This document shows positions 11,691 to 23,919 of a DNA stretch of 64,000 nucleotides, one piece after another. The notes beneath the pieces are model-generated. The model was not told the DNA's origin. It saw only the letters and a program-made list of their open reading frames with translations, and did not search any database. A program made the position numbers and the translations under genes. Source of the stretch: Gigaspora margarita. Its lineage: Eukaryota; Glomeromycota; Glomeromycetes; Diversisporales; Gigasporaceae. The first letter of the stretch is position 1; each line of letters opens with the position of its first letter. The stretch lies in assembly GCA_009809945.1 (NCBI GenBank), contig WTPW01000404.1, positions 311,171 through 375,170 on the forward strand, in the 5' to 3' direction.

Positions 11691-12626
11691 TGACTGTAAT
11701 ATTTTTGATAATTAAAATAACATTATATAAAGAACTAAGAAATATTTTCCTTATAAATATAAATAAGTATCGAAAAGATATACAGTATTTAAACAATAAA
11801 GAGCTTTTAACGGATAATATAATGATATTAAAATCTAGTAAACGTATTTTTGCTTCTTTATAAATGTAAATATATTATTAATTAAGGTCTTTTAGTGAAC
11901 TTGAATTATTACGATAATAGTTTTGCTAGTTATACTAAAAATCGTCTAAACTATTCTTCAATCAGCTAAATATAATTGTTTTCCTTTAATTTTATTTATT
12001 TTTTTTTTAATTTCGTGCGTAAACACTATTAGATCAAAAACGAAAGTAATTAAACGTGCAACGCAGAAGAAAAATTGACTTATTATATAAATCATTATCG
12101 TTTATTACTAAGACTTGGTAAAAATTTTGAAAACATAATTACAACGATTTGTATAGTTTATAAAATCATATAAAACATTTAATGTAACATACTAATGAAT
12201 CAAATAAATTTAATTCATTATTTGCAGCATATATTTTGGCTAGAGATGTGACCTGCTATCAATTTAAAATTTAACAGATATAGTGGATATCTGAATCATA
12301 TTTTTACTTATTTGTGCAGATAATACAAAACAAAAAGAAAATTTATTAGCAGGCCAGTTTTGGAGTTTCAATATAGTTTCAGAGTATTGGTATAGTTTTG
12401 GACTTTAGGCAAGTTTTAGCCAAGAAGGTCATATCTGTAATACGATTTTAGTATTAGTTAATTTGAAACTATAAAGTTTTAGGTAGCATTATTAGTCTTA
12501 GATATTATCAAATCTGGAAATAGCTAAAGCCAAGTATATTACAAGATTACCTAAATTTTTCTGATTTTAATTAAAATTGATTGATATTGAGTTAGGTTAA
12601 ATTAATTGTATGATAGGTAGTTGATA
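11691..12626. other. AT-rich intergenic sequence with a solo repeat terminus
   Basis: No gene. About 12350-12500 (GGCAAGTTTTAGCC, GAAACTATAAAGTTTTAGG and TAGCATTATTAGTC motifs) matches in inverted orientation the outer end of the large inverted-repeat element at 56386-59525, so it is probably a solo fragment of that family. Confidence 0.5.
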
Positions 12627-12628
12627 TA

Positions 12629-12879
12629 TGGGGGGACATCAATAGAAACGGGACAAATTTTTTCTAAGTAAAAGTTTTTGCAAATTTAAGTTAAAATAAC
12701 TTAACAACTACTTAACCAAATTTAATAAATTTTTTTTATTTTAATTTTATATAGTTATAGAATTAGAACAAAAAAAAAATGTATTAAATTTGATATAGTA
12801 GTTGTTAAGATATTTTAATTTGAAATTTAAAAAAAAGTTACTAAAAATAATTTGTCCCTTTTCTATTGATGTACCCCCA
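12629..12879. mobile_element. TA-flanked MITE carrying one palindromic module
   Basis: A 251-base palindromic element. The left end TGGGGGGACATCAATAGAAA matches the right end on the minus strand (TGGGGGTACATCAATAGAAA), followed by the shared block GGGACAAATT. TA flanks both sides (12627-12628, 12880-12881). The centre (TATAGTTATAGAATTAGAAC) and arms (TTAACAACTACTTAACC and its complement) resemble the modules repeated inside the elements at 1963-3206 and 43662-44520, so it looks like a one-module version of those. Confidence 0.75.
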
Positions 12880-13257
12880 TATAGCAAAATTGACTTCCCG
12901 ACACTTTTGTTAGTAAACCAAGACAAGTTTGTTAGCTATTTTTATATTTTTTGTATTTTTGTTTTTTGTTACCTTGCTTTGTTTTGTTAAATGGATCGGG
13001 TTATATATTAGACAATCTTATAATGTTTTGGCTTTAAATATAGTAATTGATTTACAATATAGTAAAGAACATTTTAGAATTGATTTATATATTAAAATAG
13101 CTAGTGTGGAATTATGAGCATGTTAACAATAAATTTTTGAATAAATTACAATATAAATAATCTTGTATTAGAGACTAGAAACTAGTATAAATCTGGAGCA
13201 CAAAGAAAAATAAGTTTAATTATATATATATAATTATATTATAATCAATTAGCATCA

Positions 13258-13518
13258 CAATTGTCCTTCATTTTGCTCTAAACTGTTATCTTTTTTAACT
13301 AGAAAAATGTGATCCATTCATGGTCCAAAGGACAAATATAAATTCAAGTTGTTTTTATGTTATATCTGATCTAGTTAACAAACATCAGTTTTCTATTTGT
13401 ATTGATTGTTTTTATTTTATATTACACCTAACATATCCAATCAGAATCTAGGATTTGTTAATATACAGATATTAGATACTCTATTGCTCCATTTGTAGTA
13501 TCCTTTGGACAATTAATT
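13258..13518. repeat. Dispersed repeat with GTCCAAAGGACA ends, copy 1
   Basis: Similar over about 240 bases to 39896-40135. Shared blocks include AACTAGAAAAATG, GTCCAAAGGACAAATATAAA, ATTACACCTRA, CCAATCAG and CCTTTGGACAAT. Internal inverted ends GTCCAAAGGA suggest a small DNA element. Target duplications are unclear. Confidence 0.65.
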
Positions 13519-14432
13519 TTGATAATATATTTGATAAATAGAAGAATAATAAGAAATGTTCAAGTATCAATTACAACTTTACTTTAATTGAATATTAAAT
13601 AAGCATTGTTATTATTATATCAAAGATAATTATATTATTATCTAAACTTAGTAACAAAGATTTAATTTAATATCAATTATAGCTAAGCACTATTGTGATT
13701 ACTAGCTATTCATATTGAAATTAAGACTTGAGAACACCCAAAATAAATAATATTTAAGATTTAAAGCTTTATTAATTTTTTTTGTTCAATCACAAATATA
13801 GTTATTTAATTAAGTTTAAACATTATACTTGATTATTAGCTTAAAATAATCAATAATTGAACATTTATATACTAGTTTTCATATGACTCATCACTCATCA
13901 CTAAAGGTCTTATCTTGATAAAATATGAATGCCTTATGTTAATTTTTTGTAGTTCTAATTTCATTTTGATAACAAAGTCCAATATTATATATTCCATCTA
14001 CATGATCTATATTTCAAATTTTTGATAATATTCAAATACCTTCTTTACATCTTTTCAATACTATTCAATTTTCAGAATATTTCAAGATTATATGCTTCTT
14101 TAGCATGTCTCATATTTGCAGATTATTGATAATGCTCTAATGCCTTCTCTATATTTTTTTACTCTTATACTATTTTTATATCAATATTTAATTTGATATA
14201 TTCCATCTATGTGTTTTATATCTGCAAATTTTTGATAATTATTGAATGCTTTTCTTATATCTTCTTCAACTCCTATTCTATTTTATCCAAGATAATATAT
14301 ATGTTCCATCTACATGTCCCATATTGGCAAATTTTTGATAATATTCAAATGCCCTCTTCATATCTTTTTCAATACCAATTCCAATACAATTCCATTTTTA
14401 TAACAACATCCAAGACTAAATATTCTACAGTA

Positions 14433-15875
14433 CCAGACAGCATAAGACATCCACTCTATTCATATAGGGCACCAATTTTTGATGCTTATACAATCAATTC
14501 TGATTGGCTAATTTTGACGTAATTGATTCTAATTGGTTAATTAAACATAAGGTGGATATGGGTATTATGGCGCAGTTAAGTATTTTGGTTAATAATAGAT
14601 TATGTATCGATCAGAATTAAATGATTTTGGTATCATTGGATTCGTCACATCAAGGCGAATCGAATGGTACCAAAATCATTCAATTCAAATCACTAGATCA
14701 TAAGATATCGTTAATTAAAAAATACAAGGTAAAATAATAAATTATAATGCAGGTACCAATTATGGCGCACATACTATTTTTCATGATCTATTGAGATCTA
14801 TTGATCAGAATCGAGTGATTTTGATACTATTCGATTCGTCTCATTGAGACGGATCGAATGGTACCACAATCATGTGATTTTGGCCGATATTTCTCGATAT
14901 ATCATAATTTAACCAAAATAAGCTGCGCAAAGCAAATTTTAAAATTAACATAAAATAATGAATAACTCTTGGTAGGACAGTCCGTTTTCGATAATTTTAC
15001 CACCAAAAAGTCCGTCTTGAAGAGGCGATTCCAACAAGCCCAAGCTCGCTAAAATCCAATCACGGGATCATGGGATCGCTAAGGTTTTTGTATTGTTTTT
15101 TATGAAAATTTAATTAGTTAAACATATATTTTCATCAAAACAACAATAAAACCTTAACGATCCCGTGATCCAGTGATTAGATTTTAGCGAGTTTGGGCTT
15201 GTTGGAATCGCCTCTTCAAGGCGGACATTTTGGTGGTAAAAGTATCGAAAACGGGCTGTTCTACCAAGAGTTATTCATTATTTTATGTTAATTTTAAAAT
15301 TTGCTTTGCGCAGCTTATTTTGGTTAAATTATAATATCTTGAGAAGTATCGATCAGAATCACATAATTTTGGTACCATTCGATTCGTCTCGATGAGACGA
15401 GCCNAATGGTGCCAAAATTACACGATTCTGATNGATGGTTCACAAGATATTGCTTTACACTGCAATACTTTTATCGCCATAATACTCATATTTACTTTAA
15501 ATATTACTTTAATGGTAATATCTTGTGATCCATTGGTCAGAATTCTACGATTTTGGTACCAATCAATTCGTCTCACTGAGACAAATCGATTGGTACCAAA
15601 ATCGTAGAATTCTGATTAGTAGATCATAAGATATTGGTAGTGCGCCATAATACCCTTATCCACCTTATGTATTTTCTTTTTTTTTTATATTAAATACCAA
15701 TTTTGTAAATAATTATACCTTTAAAACAAAAAATAATAAAAAATCCTTTGACAGAAATGTAGTTTAGCAAAAAATCTATCAATTTGTCAAAGGGTTTTTT
15801 GATTCAACTTGTTTAAAAAAGTCATAATGATTTAAAGTTTTTATTAATAAATAGTGGATGCGTTTTGCTGTCCAG
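14433..15875. mobile_element. TA-flanked element inside the Sel1 gene
   Basis: The left end CCAGACAGCATAAGACATCC is matched by the right end on the minus strand (CTGGACAGCAAAACGCATCC). TA flanks it at 14431-14432 and 15876-15877. The Sel1 unit is interrupted exactly at this point: SENMGQVD lies on one side and LGCCYKNGI on the other. A second inverted-repeat element (14550-15665) fills most of its interior. No transposase is visible. Confidence 0.7.
14550..15665. mobile_element. Foldback element with multiple palindromic modules
   Basis: The outer inverted ends read AGGTGGATATGGGTATTATG and, on the minus strand, AGGTGGATAAGGGTATTATG, both followed by GCGCA. TA flanks it (14548-14549, 15666-15667). 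Inside are four copies of a palindrome with the core TTGGTACCATTCGATTCGTC and its complement, centred near 14650, 14844, 15394 and 15577. A large central hairpin (about 14885-15345) has arms of roughly 190 bases, including CCAACAAGCCCAAGCTCGC and GCGCAAAGCAAATTTTAAA. Ambiguous bases at 15404 and 15433 fall in a palindrome. No coding capacity. Confidence 0.8.
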
Positions 15876-16487
15876 TACTATATCAACTTGTCCCATATTT
15901 TCAGATTAATAATATTCAAATGCATTCTTTATATCCCTTTCAACACCAATTCTATTTTGATAACAATATCCAACATTATTAGGTTGGCAAATAGAACAAT
16001 AGAACAAAAGCTTGATTTTTTGTTTTTATATAAGAAATTTTTTTTATTAACAATTTGCAATTATTTAAATATATATTGTTAGACTATTAGTAAAGTAATA
16101 AATTAAAATATTTTTATATTTATTTAATAAAATTTAATACTAAAAATTTACAATAGAAAAATAAAAAAAGTAAATAGAAATAGAAGCCAATAGACCCTAA
16201 ACATTATATATTCTATCCATATGCCCCATGAATGCAGATTTTTGATAATGTTTGAATGCTTCATATCCATTCTTTCAGTACCAATTCCATTCTGATAACA
16301 ATGTCCAACATTATAAATTCTACCAATATTTCCAATATCTACTGACTTTTGATAATATTTGAATGCTTTATTTATATCTTTTATCAATATATTATTATAT
16401 TAATACTTGGCAATTTATATAGATAATACCAAAACGTTAGTAAAACTAGTAAGTTAATCTAGCTTATTCTTCGAAGATATTTAAAAT

Positions 16488-16950
16488 TTATAATAGATGG
16501 TTTTTTTCAATATTATTTTGAAAATATAGACTTAATAGTTTTTTAGGTGTAATAGGTTTGAATATGACAGCTATTTTTCCTCCAATTTTTTTAGTTAACT
16601 TTTTTAATAAAGTCCTTCCATTAGAGTTCGAAAATACTATAAAAATAATTAATAAATTATTATTATGTATTTCTCTTAATTTTAATGTAGTTTTTACAAT
16701 TTCATCTGCATTATTTTCATCAATATTAATAAATGCCATAAAATAAGGTGCTTGATTATATAATTCTTTATAATATTTTGNNNTTTTAATTCCTTCATNA
16801 TATGTATCAAATGAGTCTATATCAAAGCAATCTTTAAAGCATAATGTTATTGCATCTCTTATATTCTTAAATGAATGAACCAATAATATGCGTTTCAAAC
16901 TGTAATTAGTTAATTTATCAAATAGTATCTTTGAAGAGTTAATATAATAT
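16488..16950 (-). other. Degenerate C-terminal receiver domain of the kinase
   Basis: The last ~140 residues have the length and K motif (KPITPKKL) of a response-regulator receiver. However, the acidic pair is replaced ([12 protein letters not shown] instead of a VxDD-type start), and the strand that should carry the phospho-accepting Asp reads [11 protein letters not shown]. So the usual phosphorylation site appears absent. Ns at 16781-16783 and 16799 leave three residues unknown, upstream of the expected Asp strand. Seen directly: the motifs. Inferred: loss of phosphotransfer in this domain. Confidence 0.6.
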
Positions 16951-19900
16951 TTTGAATTTTTTTGTGAATATGATGCTTGCACTATCTCAACATTCCATGT
17001 AAACCAAAATTTACTTCCTTTTCCTAATTGACTTTCTACTCCTATTTCACCACCATTAATTTTTACTAGCTGTTTACATGCTAATAATCCAAATCCTGTA
17101 CCATCCTGTTGCAAAATCTTTGATTCATCAACTTTTAAATCAATTTTCCAATTATTTATAAATTCAGGACTCAAGCTACATATTATAAGTATATATTATA
17201 AATAATTATATATGTATACTGTATATTAATATAATAAATAATTGATTTATTAACTTACCCAATACCAGTATCACTTAGTATAATTAATAATTTTATAAAA
17301 TTTTTATCTTTAACACTTTCATCATTTGATAATTTCAATAAGACTTTCATTATTACTTCACCTTCTTCAGTAAAATTGATTCTTAATAAAAAATAATTTA
17401 GGAATTAATAGATTTAATATTAAGGTGCATTATTTGATGATAAGAAAAAGAAAGCATACGAGTTTGATAATAAATTCATTAATATCAATCTTAGTCTATG
17501 TAGAAAAATAAAATTAATTAATTTTCTTTTTATATTTTCAAAAATAAATAAATTATTACCTTTCAGGATCACCATTTACATATTTGGGTAAAAGATCAGA
17601 ATTATAATTCAAAGCTAATTCTATTCGCTTATTTCCAGCTCTTTCTTNAAATATTTCAATAGCATTTTCAAATACATCTAATAAATCAAAAACTCTATTT
17701 GCTGAAGCACTTTTATATTCCTTTATATTCACTATATTAGAAATATTATTAATCATTGATAATACTACATCAGAAGCATGTAATAAGATTTTAATTAAGT
17801 CTTTTTGCTGAACAGTTGATGCCTCATTTTCCATGGAAGAACAAATGCCTATTATAGGTCCTAATGGAGTTCGTAATTCTAGATAAAATTAATATAAAAT
17901 TAAAAATAATTAGAATATCATACAATATCAATAACAATAAATTTATCTTTACCATGAGAAATATTGGCTAATATCATATTTTTAACATTATCGGTAGCTT
18001 TAATAAGGTTTATTCGTGATTCGTTTATTAGTTTCTCTTCTAATAATGTCATATAGTCAAAATTTAAATTTATTTGAATTGATATTTGTCGAAATAGTTC
18101 AATTTCTGAATTGGACCAACTAGTATTTGGTGATCTATGTGCTTTTATTCCCACACAAGATTTATCACGTATTTTTATTATCACAGATAACATAGAAACT
18201 TGTTTGCAAACATCAACACAATATGTATTGGGTGTAACTTCTATTTTAAATTCTTTATCCTCATAATCAGAAGATTCCAGTTGATTGACAGTTGCTTCTA
18301 ACTGTCCATGTTTAGTATCACTTTTTGTAAAATTTTTAAATTTATAATTAGGTTAATATCCAATAAATTAAATTGATTTTACATCCCAATATGATAAATA
18401 TTACCTTATTGCCTCTGAATCTTTAGATAATGCAATTATTGTATAGTTTTTAAATTCTGAAGGTTCATATGAAATAACAAATACTCTATCACATGATAAT
18501 ATTTGATGAATATCCTTAACAGCTTCTGAAAGTGTTTTTTTTAAATCTAGTCCAGAAAGAATATTACTTGAAATTGAAGTCAATAATTGTTTTATTTGTT
18601 CTTGTTTATATTGTTGAGATATTAATTGATTGCGAAGTTGTGAAAGTTTAATATTAGTATGTATACGAGCAATCAATTCTCGAGAACTAAATGGCTTAAC
18701 TAAATAGTCATCTGCACCGTAATCTAACACTAAAATGAGTGTGTTAAAATTGATTATAAACCATTTAAAAAAAATAATTGTTTTAAGAATAAATAATACC
18801 GGAATATTCATCAGCTCTTGCAGTAAATACAATCATTGGAATTAATCGTGTTGCTATATTAGATCTTAACATATTTAATAGTTCATAACCATTTATATTT
18901 GGCATCATGACATCTATTAAAGTTAATAAATTAAACAATTTGTTATCATACAATTTAAGCATAAAATAATTTACCCACCACTAAGTATTAAATCTGGTAA
19001 TTCTATTGATTTTGTTAAAAACACAATAGCATCTTGTCCATTATAAACACAATAAACTTCAAATTCTTTTCTTAATAATTCTTCTAAATGGTTTCTATAA
19101 CAATAATATGGCAATTAGAATTATATTAAAATTATGTTTGAACAATTTATAAATTCGAATTTAATCAATAAACTCATTACCTCATGTCAGCATTATCCTC
19201 AACAAGTAAAATTTTATGCTTTTCAGTCATATTCGATGATATTTTGCCAATATCTGCATTATCAATATCATCTATTGATTCAGAATTTAGTATAAATTTT
19301 TTACTTGTAAGTTCATTGTTTTGAATCCATTGCAAGCCTTCCTCTAAGTACAGTTGTTTTTTTGAATATAACTGGTGTTCTTGGTTCAATTCATTGATTT
19401 CCTTATTAAAGCAAACTTGATTCTTTGGTAAGTGTTTAAATCCTGTTAGAAACCGACACTTGAATGTAGTCCCTTGGCCAACTTTTGAAATTACAGAAAT
19501 CTCTCCGTCATGATATGTAATAAGCTCTTTTACAAGAGCAAGACCGATTCCAGTGCCTTCATAACTACGTGATCGTTGAGATTTTGTGCGGTGAAAACGC
19601 TGAAATATGTTTAAGAGATCAATTTCTGAAATTCCAACACCTAAAATAGTTCATGAGAATAAATATAATGCATAATAAAAAGAGTTACAAGTATATTTAA
19701 TAAAATATTATCAACCTGTATCTGACACTTCAAGAATTATTGTATTTCTTTCATTTTCATTTTCAATATATAAGCTAACTTTGATTTGCCCATTCCATGT
19801 ATTCTTAAACGCATTTGAACCTTTAAAATGTCAATATTTTAATATAATTAAATTTTACTCTTTTCATACAGAAGTATTGAGATTATAAATGCATACAAAG

Positions 19901-21796
19901 ATTATAAACAATTGTCTCAAACATATCATGATCCAAGTAAACTTTATTTCCTAAGGCCTGTTTAAATTGTTCAGGGTCTGGAATGTCAATAATAAAATCT
20001 AAATCTAGTTTTTCGGCTATATGATTAAAATTAGAAGTTAATTCTTGAGTAAATTGGACTATATCAGTTTCACAAAAGTGTGCCTCTAGTTGACCACTTT
20101 CAATATTTGAAAACTGCAAAAAAGTTTATAAATGTAATTTTGAAAATTTAATACAATAGTAATTTAGATCATTTATTAATGATTGAAATATATATAACTT
20201 ACTTGAAGCAAATTATTAACTAACTTGAGCAGTCTATGAGTGTTACGCTGAACTATTAGAAGGTGTGAGTGCATAATTGTTTCTTGAGTACATGAATTAA
20301 TAGCGTCATCAAGTGGTGAAAGTATTAATGTTAATGGAGCTACAATTATTGAGTGAAAATTAGTAATATTTAAAGAATTATAGCATGTATATTACGATAT
20401 TTGATCATTACTTAGCAATTCACGACTAATATGTTGGAAAAACTTGAGCTTTTGACGATTCAAATCGGTCTGCATTTCTACTTGTTTTCTTTCTTCTTCC
20501 CTTTGTTTGCCATTTGTTATTGTTGTGCTAACATAAGTCACAACCGACTACATATATAAATATTATGAGAATATTTTCAAAATTGCAAATGCAAAACTAA
20601 ATAAGCAACTCACTCGTAAAAAGTTTGTATAATCATTGTCAAGTTCACAATTTGGATTAATACCACAGATTAATATAGAAGATAAAATTAATTCACCACC
20701 ATACGATGCTTTAATTGGAAATAACATTGCTTGAGAACCATCTTTCAAAAGGACTTTTATATCTTTATCCTCTTTCACTACAAGATGGACTGGCCAAGAT
20801 TTACATTTTAAGAATAAATGTTTTGTTGTTGATCGTTTTACTTCTATATATAGATCATAATTTTCATCTGGATTTTCTATTAAATTAATTGTTTTATGAG
20901 TCTCTAGTAAATTATCAGGTATATCCCAATTCTTATTGTATAAATCCTTATAGTTAAAAGTAGTGGATATTAGATGAGCTGCGCGAGGTTGAAAACCAGA
21001 TCTTAATTTATCGCTATCGATAAGATAAATCAATGTAAAAGGAATGTCTTTATCATTTTCACGAAATGATTTCATTATAATGTGGCAAGCATTTTCTAAA
21101 GAATTAGCATCTTTAAGGGATAATGTAATTGAGGCATATTAATATGTGTTGATTTATTATAAATTAAAACATCCACTAACCATTAATACGATTTGCCAAA
21201 ACACTAAGAGTCTTTATTCTTCTTTCTACTAAAACTTTATGAGTCGTAAAATCACACACATTCGACATAGCCCAAAATGTTCCATCTTCTTTAAAAATTG
21301 GGCTCATTGTATAACTAATATAATTTTCTTCTTCATAGTCATCATAATATTGTATAAAACGAACATCTTTCTCAAATATGCCTTTTCCGGTCGATTTGAT
21401 TCTTGGGTTTGATTATAATGAATAGAAAATAAGATATTTGCACATTTGGCAATAATTGGAATGAGACATTCGCGTACTTACCGTTCATATCTTGACTTTA
21501 CATAGTCAAAATGCTCAGGGTAAGTTTCAACAAACGGTCTTCCGAATACTAAAACTATCTTTAGCTTTCTTTATAAAAGCAAAACATATTCATAATTATA
21601 TAGCCATAACTTACCGTATGGATGTTTCGATTTTTGAATTTTTGCATACGCTATATAAATAGGCGTAATTAGCAATTTAAAGCATAAATAATATTGAGAA
21701 AATAGTAATTCAACACAACGTACCTTGATTATAAATATAAATTAGATCAGGACCGCAGAAAATAACTGTAGGAAATTTTGAATGCAAAAAGAGATT
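16488..21796 (-). CDS. Dual hybrid histidine kinase, many introns, 5' end unresolved
   Basis: A membrane-independent sensor kinase of the phosphorelay type. I trace 18 exons (high to low coordinate): 21796-21724, 21650-21615, 21548-21482, 21401-21181, 21110-20614, 20547-20412, 20339-20203, 20113-19897, 19820-19716, 19640-19181, 19094-18979, 18913-18800, 18729-18405, 18320-17953, 17878-17560, 17495-17460, 17381-17259, 17175-16488. All junctions use GT/AG and join in frame, giving about 1345 residues. Order: PAS region ([16 protein letters not shown], 1-132); GAF-like segment (132-298); first H-box (HISRELLTPLT, ~340); ATPase with NLCSNAFKNT, DTGVGI and GTGIGL; receiver 1 with [20 protein letters not shown] and KPF (640-740); GAF-like segment; second H-box NISHELRTPL (~955); ATPase with NLLSNSINFTEEG, SDTGIG and GTGFGL; degenerate receiver 2. 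Odd: the first H-box has Arg (CGT) where the phospho-acceptor His belongs. The first exon or start upstream of 21796 was not found. Ns lie at 16781-16783, 16799 and 17647. Confidence 0.85.
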
Positions 21797-21799
21797 CTA

Positions 21800-22967
21800 A
21801 TTTTTATGGAATAAATTTATGTTAAATTACAATAAATACTATTACCATAAACTGCTACTCATGTATCCGGGTATTTAACAAAGACTAGAGATATTTCCGC
21901 TGTACATTGCTCGCCAACTTTGCCAGTCTTCAATGTTTTATACCAACTAGATATTCTTCAAAGTGTAAATATGCTATTCTTCGTGATATAATATTGATAA
22001 TATCTTGATATAAATAGAATTTTTATATGCAGAATATCCCATGGTGCAAACCTTAGAAGGGTATACGAGTCAGCAGTTTACGGCAGCTTTTATGTTAAAA
22101 GTTATAATTACCACAATGTTCCTAAATGAAGGTTCCCATGAATCTAGAGAGCCGAGACAAGTTGAAGACCAGTCACGACTATTTATCAAATCTACCACTT
22201 TTATTTCCTCCTGCTTATTGATGTCGTTGTTTGTCGGCATAGGAATTACTTTATGAAGTAAAAGACAAAAACAAAAGCGCCTCTATTTATATATAATATG
22301 CATATATTATATAATCTATTTGAAATGTTTTGGGCATTGAATTTTGGACATTGCATTGCGATTCCTGACATCACGCAGGGTGACAATTTGCTAAAAATGC
22401 ATAGCCGCAACTACTCAAATGCTAATCCTAACCCAATGTGATGTTGGCTAGGTGTCCTTTCAGGGAAATTGAGCGACATTTTTTGCATATCGATATTCAT
22501 TATTAGCATGTTACGTAACAAGTTATGTAAGCCTCGAGGTAGGTAGAACCGTCCATGTTCCACAGGCATAAAGTTGAACAAATTTTTTAGCTTTACAATA
22601 CTTTTTTCGGAATCTCGGGTAACCTAACTCCATAGCAGTAACAAGCTGTGGTAACTCTCCCACAAAAAATTTTAGACCCCGTGATTTTTATCCAATGAAA
22701 CTCCTTAGGGTTGGGGTGAGATTAGGGTGAAGTCACGTTAGGGGTAAACTCATTTATTAAGGTTTCTGTGGGAAATCTATGGACGTTGCAGTCACACGAT
22801 ATGTCACATGAAAATTTTTTATATATAAAATTATAAAAAAAAAAACATAAAATTACTATAAACTTTGAAGCCAAGATTCTTTTGAAACTACATATTAATT
22901 TAAAATTAATTTTTGCGATTATATAAAGCAAAAGAAGGAGAATAAACTTACCTTTTCATGCAAGTTA
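21800..22967. other. Region upstream of the histidine kinase, no clear gene
   Basis: This should contain the kinase's first exon and promoter. I could not find an upstream exon that joins exon 21724-21796 in frame. A minus-strand frame near 21860-21960 (SWYKTLKTGKVGEQC) is open for about 30 residues and could be a remnant or part of an N-terminal exon. The plus-strand frame at 22041-22256 has no recognisable domain. A GTTAGGGTT-type fragment lies near 22700-22745. Confidence 0.4.
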
Positions 22968-22975
22968 CAATTCTG

Positions 22976-23767
22976 TAGTGATGGGCAACGCGCGGGATCC
23001 CGCGCGGGATTTTTAATATAAGATTGTCTGGCCTGCGTTAGCATATCATCTGGCCCGCATTAACAAATTATCCGGCCTGCTTTAACATAAGTGGGCCAAT
23101 TCCTAATTAGTATTTGATGTAAATAAAAATGTTATGCACGCATTAACTTTTGATTCGTTTCTCGTTCCACATATATACGTACGTACTGTACGTACAGAGA
23201 TAATGCGCAAACTGTATATTGAAATATAATTTTTAAATTGTAAATATTAATAAAGTGGGAATATATTATTGATTATTATTGAGTATAAAAGTGACTATTT
23301 GATAAGAAATTATAAGCCCGATTAGTTTTTATGAGTCGTTTATAATTTTGTGTGTATATAACCTTATTACTTATAAATTTACAGTAGCACATTTATATCT
23401 CGTTATGCACCTGATTACTTATAAATTTTTATACGTTATATGATTTGATCGTTTTGTTGGCATTTTAATTTTTAAATATAATAATATTTTAAAAATAATT
23501 GATAAAATTAAGACAAATCTGAATTGATAAATTTAATAATTATAAGATTAAAATGTTTTAAAAGTAGGCAAAATCTATACAAGCATTATATTTGTAATAA
23601 AATGCACAAAGCTTTATAAGAAATGATTATGATTTTAACGAGAAATTACATTCCTGGTGATGATTTATATATATATATTTTATTAATCGTGAAAAATTCG
23701 GAAACTCTACTCGATCCCGCGAATCCCGCGCGGGATTTTTTAAAAAATCGGGATTTGCCCATCATTA
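22976..23767. mobile_element. hAT-type MITE with CCCGCGCGGGAT palindromes
   Basis: The ends TAGTGATGGGCAA and TTGCCCATCATTA are inverted repeats. A perfect 8-base duplication, CAATTCTG, flanks it (22968-22975, 23768-23775). The subterminal motif ATCCCGCGCGGGATTTTT occurs at both ends, and itself contains a short palindrome. The centre is AT-rich and non-coding. The 8-base duplication and ends indicate hAT; the intact duplication and retained CpG suggest a fairly recent insertion. Confidence 0.85.
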
Positions 23768-23919
23768 CAATTCTGCCATTTTGGCACAAATCGAAAATGC
23801 AACTTTGCCAAAAACAAATATTTGTCAATTTTAATATTAAAATTATATGTAAAAACATGATCTGAACAACTTTACTTAGGAGATGAAAGTAGGTTATCTT
23901 GTGCATCATCTGTCATAAG

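Larger units (their letters stand above)
13900..16390 (-). pseudogene. Sel1-repeat gene, decayed and split by insertions
   Basis: Minus-strand fragments carry degraded Sel1-like repeats (tetratricopeptide-like helical repeats used in protein binding). The clearest is at 16148-16387: DINKAFKYYQKSVDIGNIGR followed by YNVGHCYQNGIGTE. Others are at 15880-15990 (VGYCYQNRIGVERDIKNAFE) and 13970-14430 (GCCYKNGI, RKAFNNYQKFADIKHIDGIY, YQKFANMGHVDGTY in changing frames). Each unit has the expected A-x-x-Y-Y-Q-K and G-x-x-Y-x-x-G-x-C-Y-x-N-G-I-G pattern. Stops and frame changes are frequent. A TA-flanked element (14433-15875) sits between two units. In AM fungi Sel1 repeats often follow a kinase domain, but no kinase part is seen here, and the histidine kinase upstream ends with its own stop. 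Confidence 0.7.

Noticed and set aside
13900-16487. Sel1 repeats as the C-terminal part of the histidine kinase
   Set aside because: The kinase's last exon ends in its own stop at 16488 after a receiver-like domain, and no splice path to the Sel1 fragments was seen.
22041-22256. 71-residue plus-strand frame with a hydrophobic C-terminus
   Set aside because: No family pattern, no supporting context, and it lies in the expected 5' region of the opposite-strand kinase gene.
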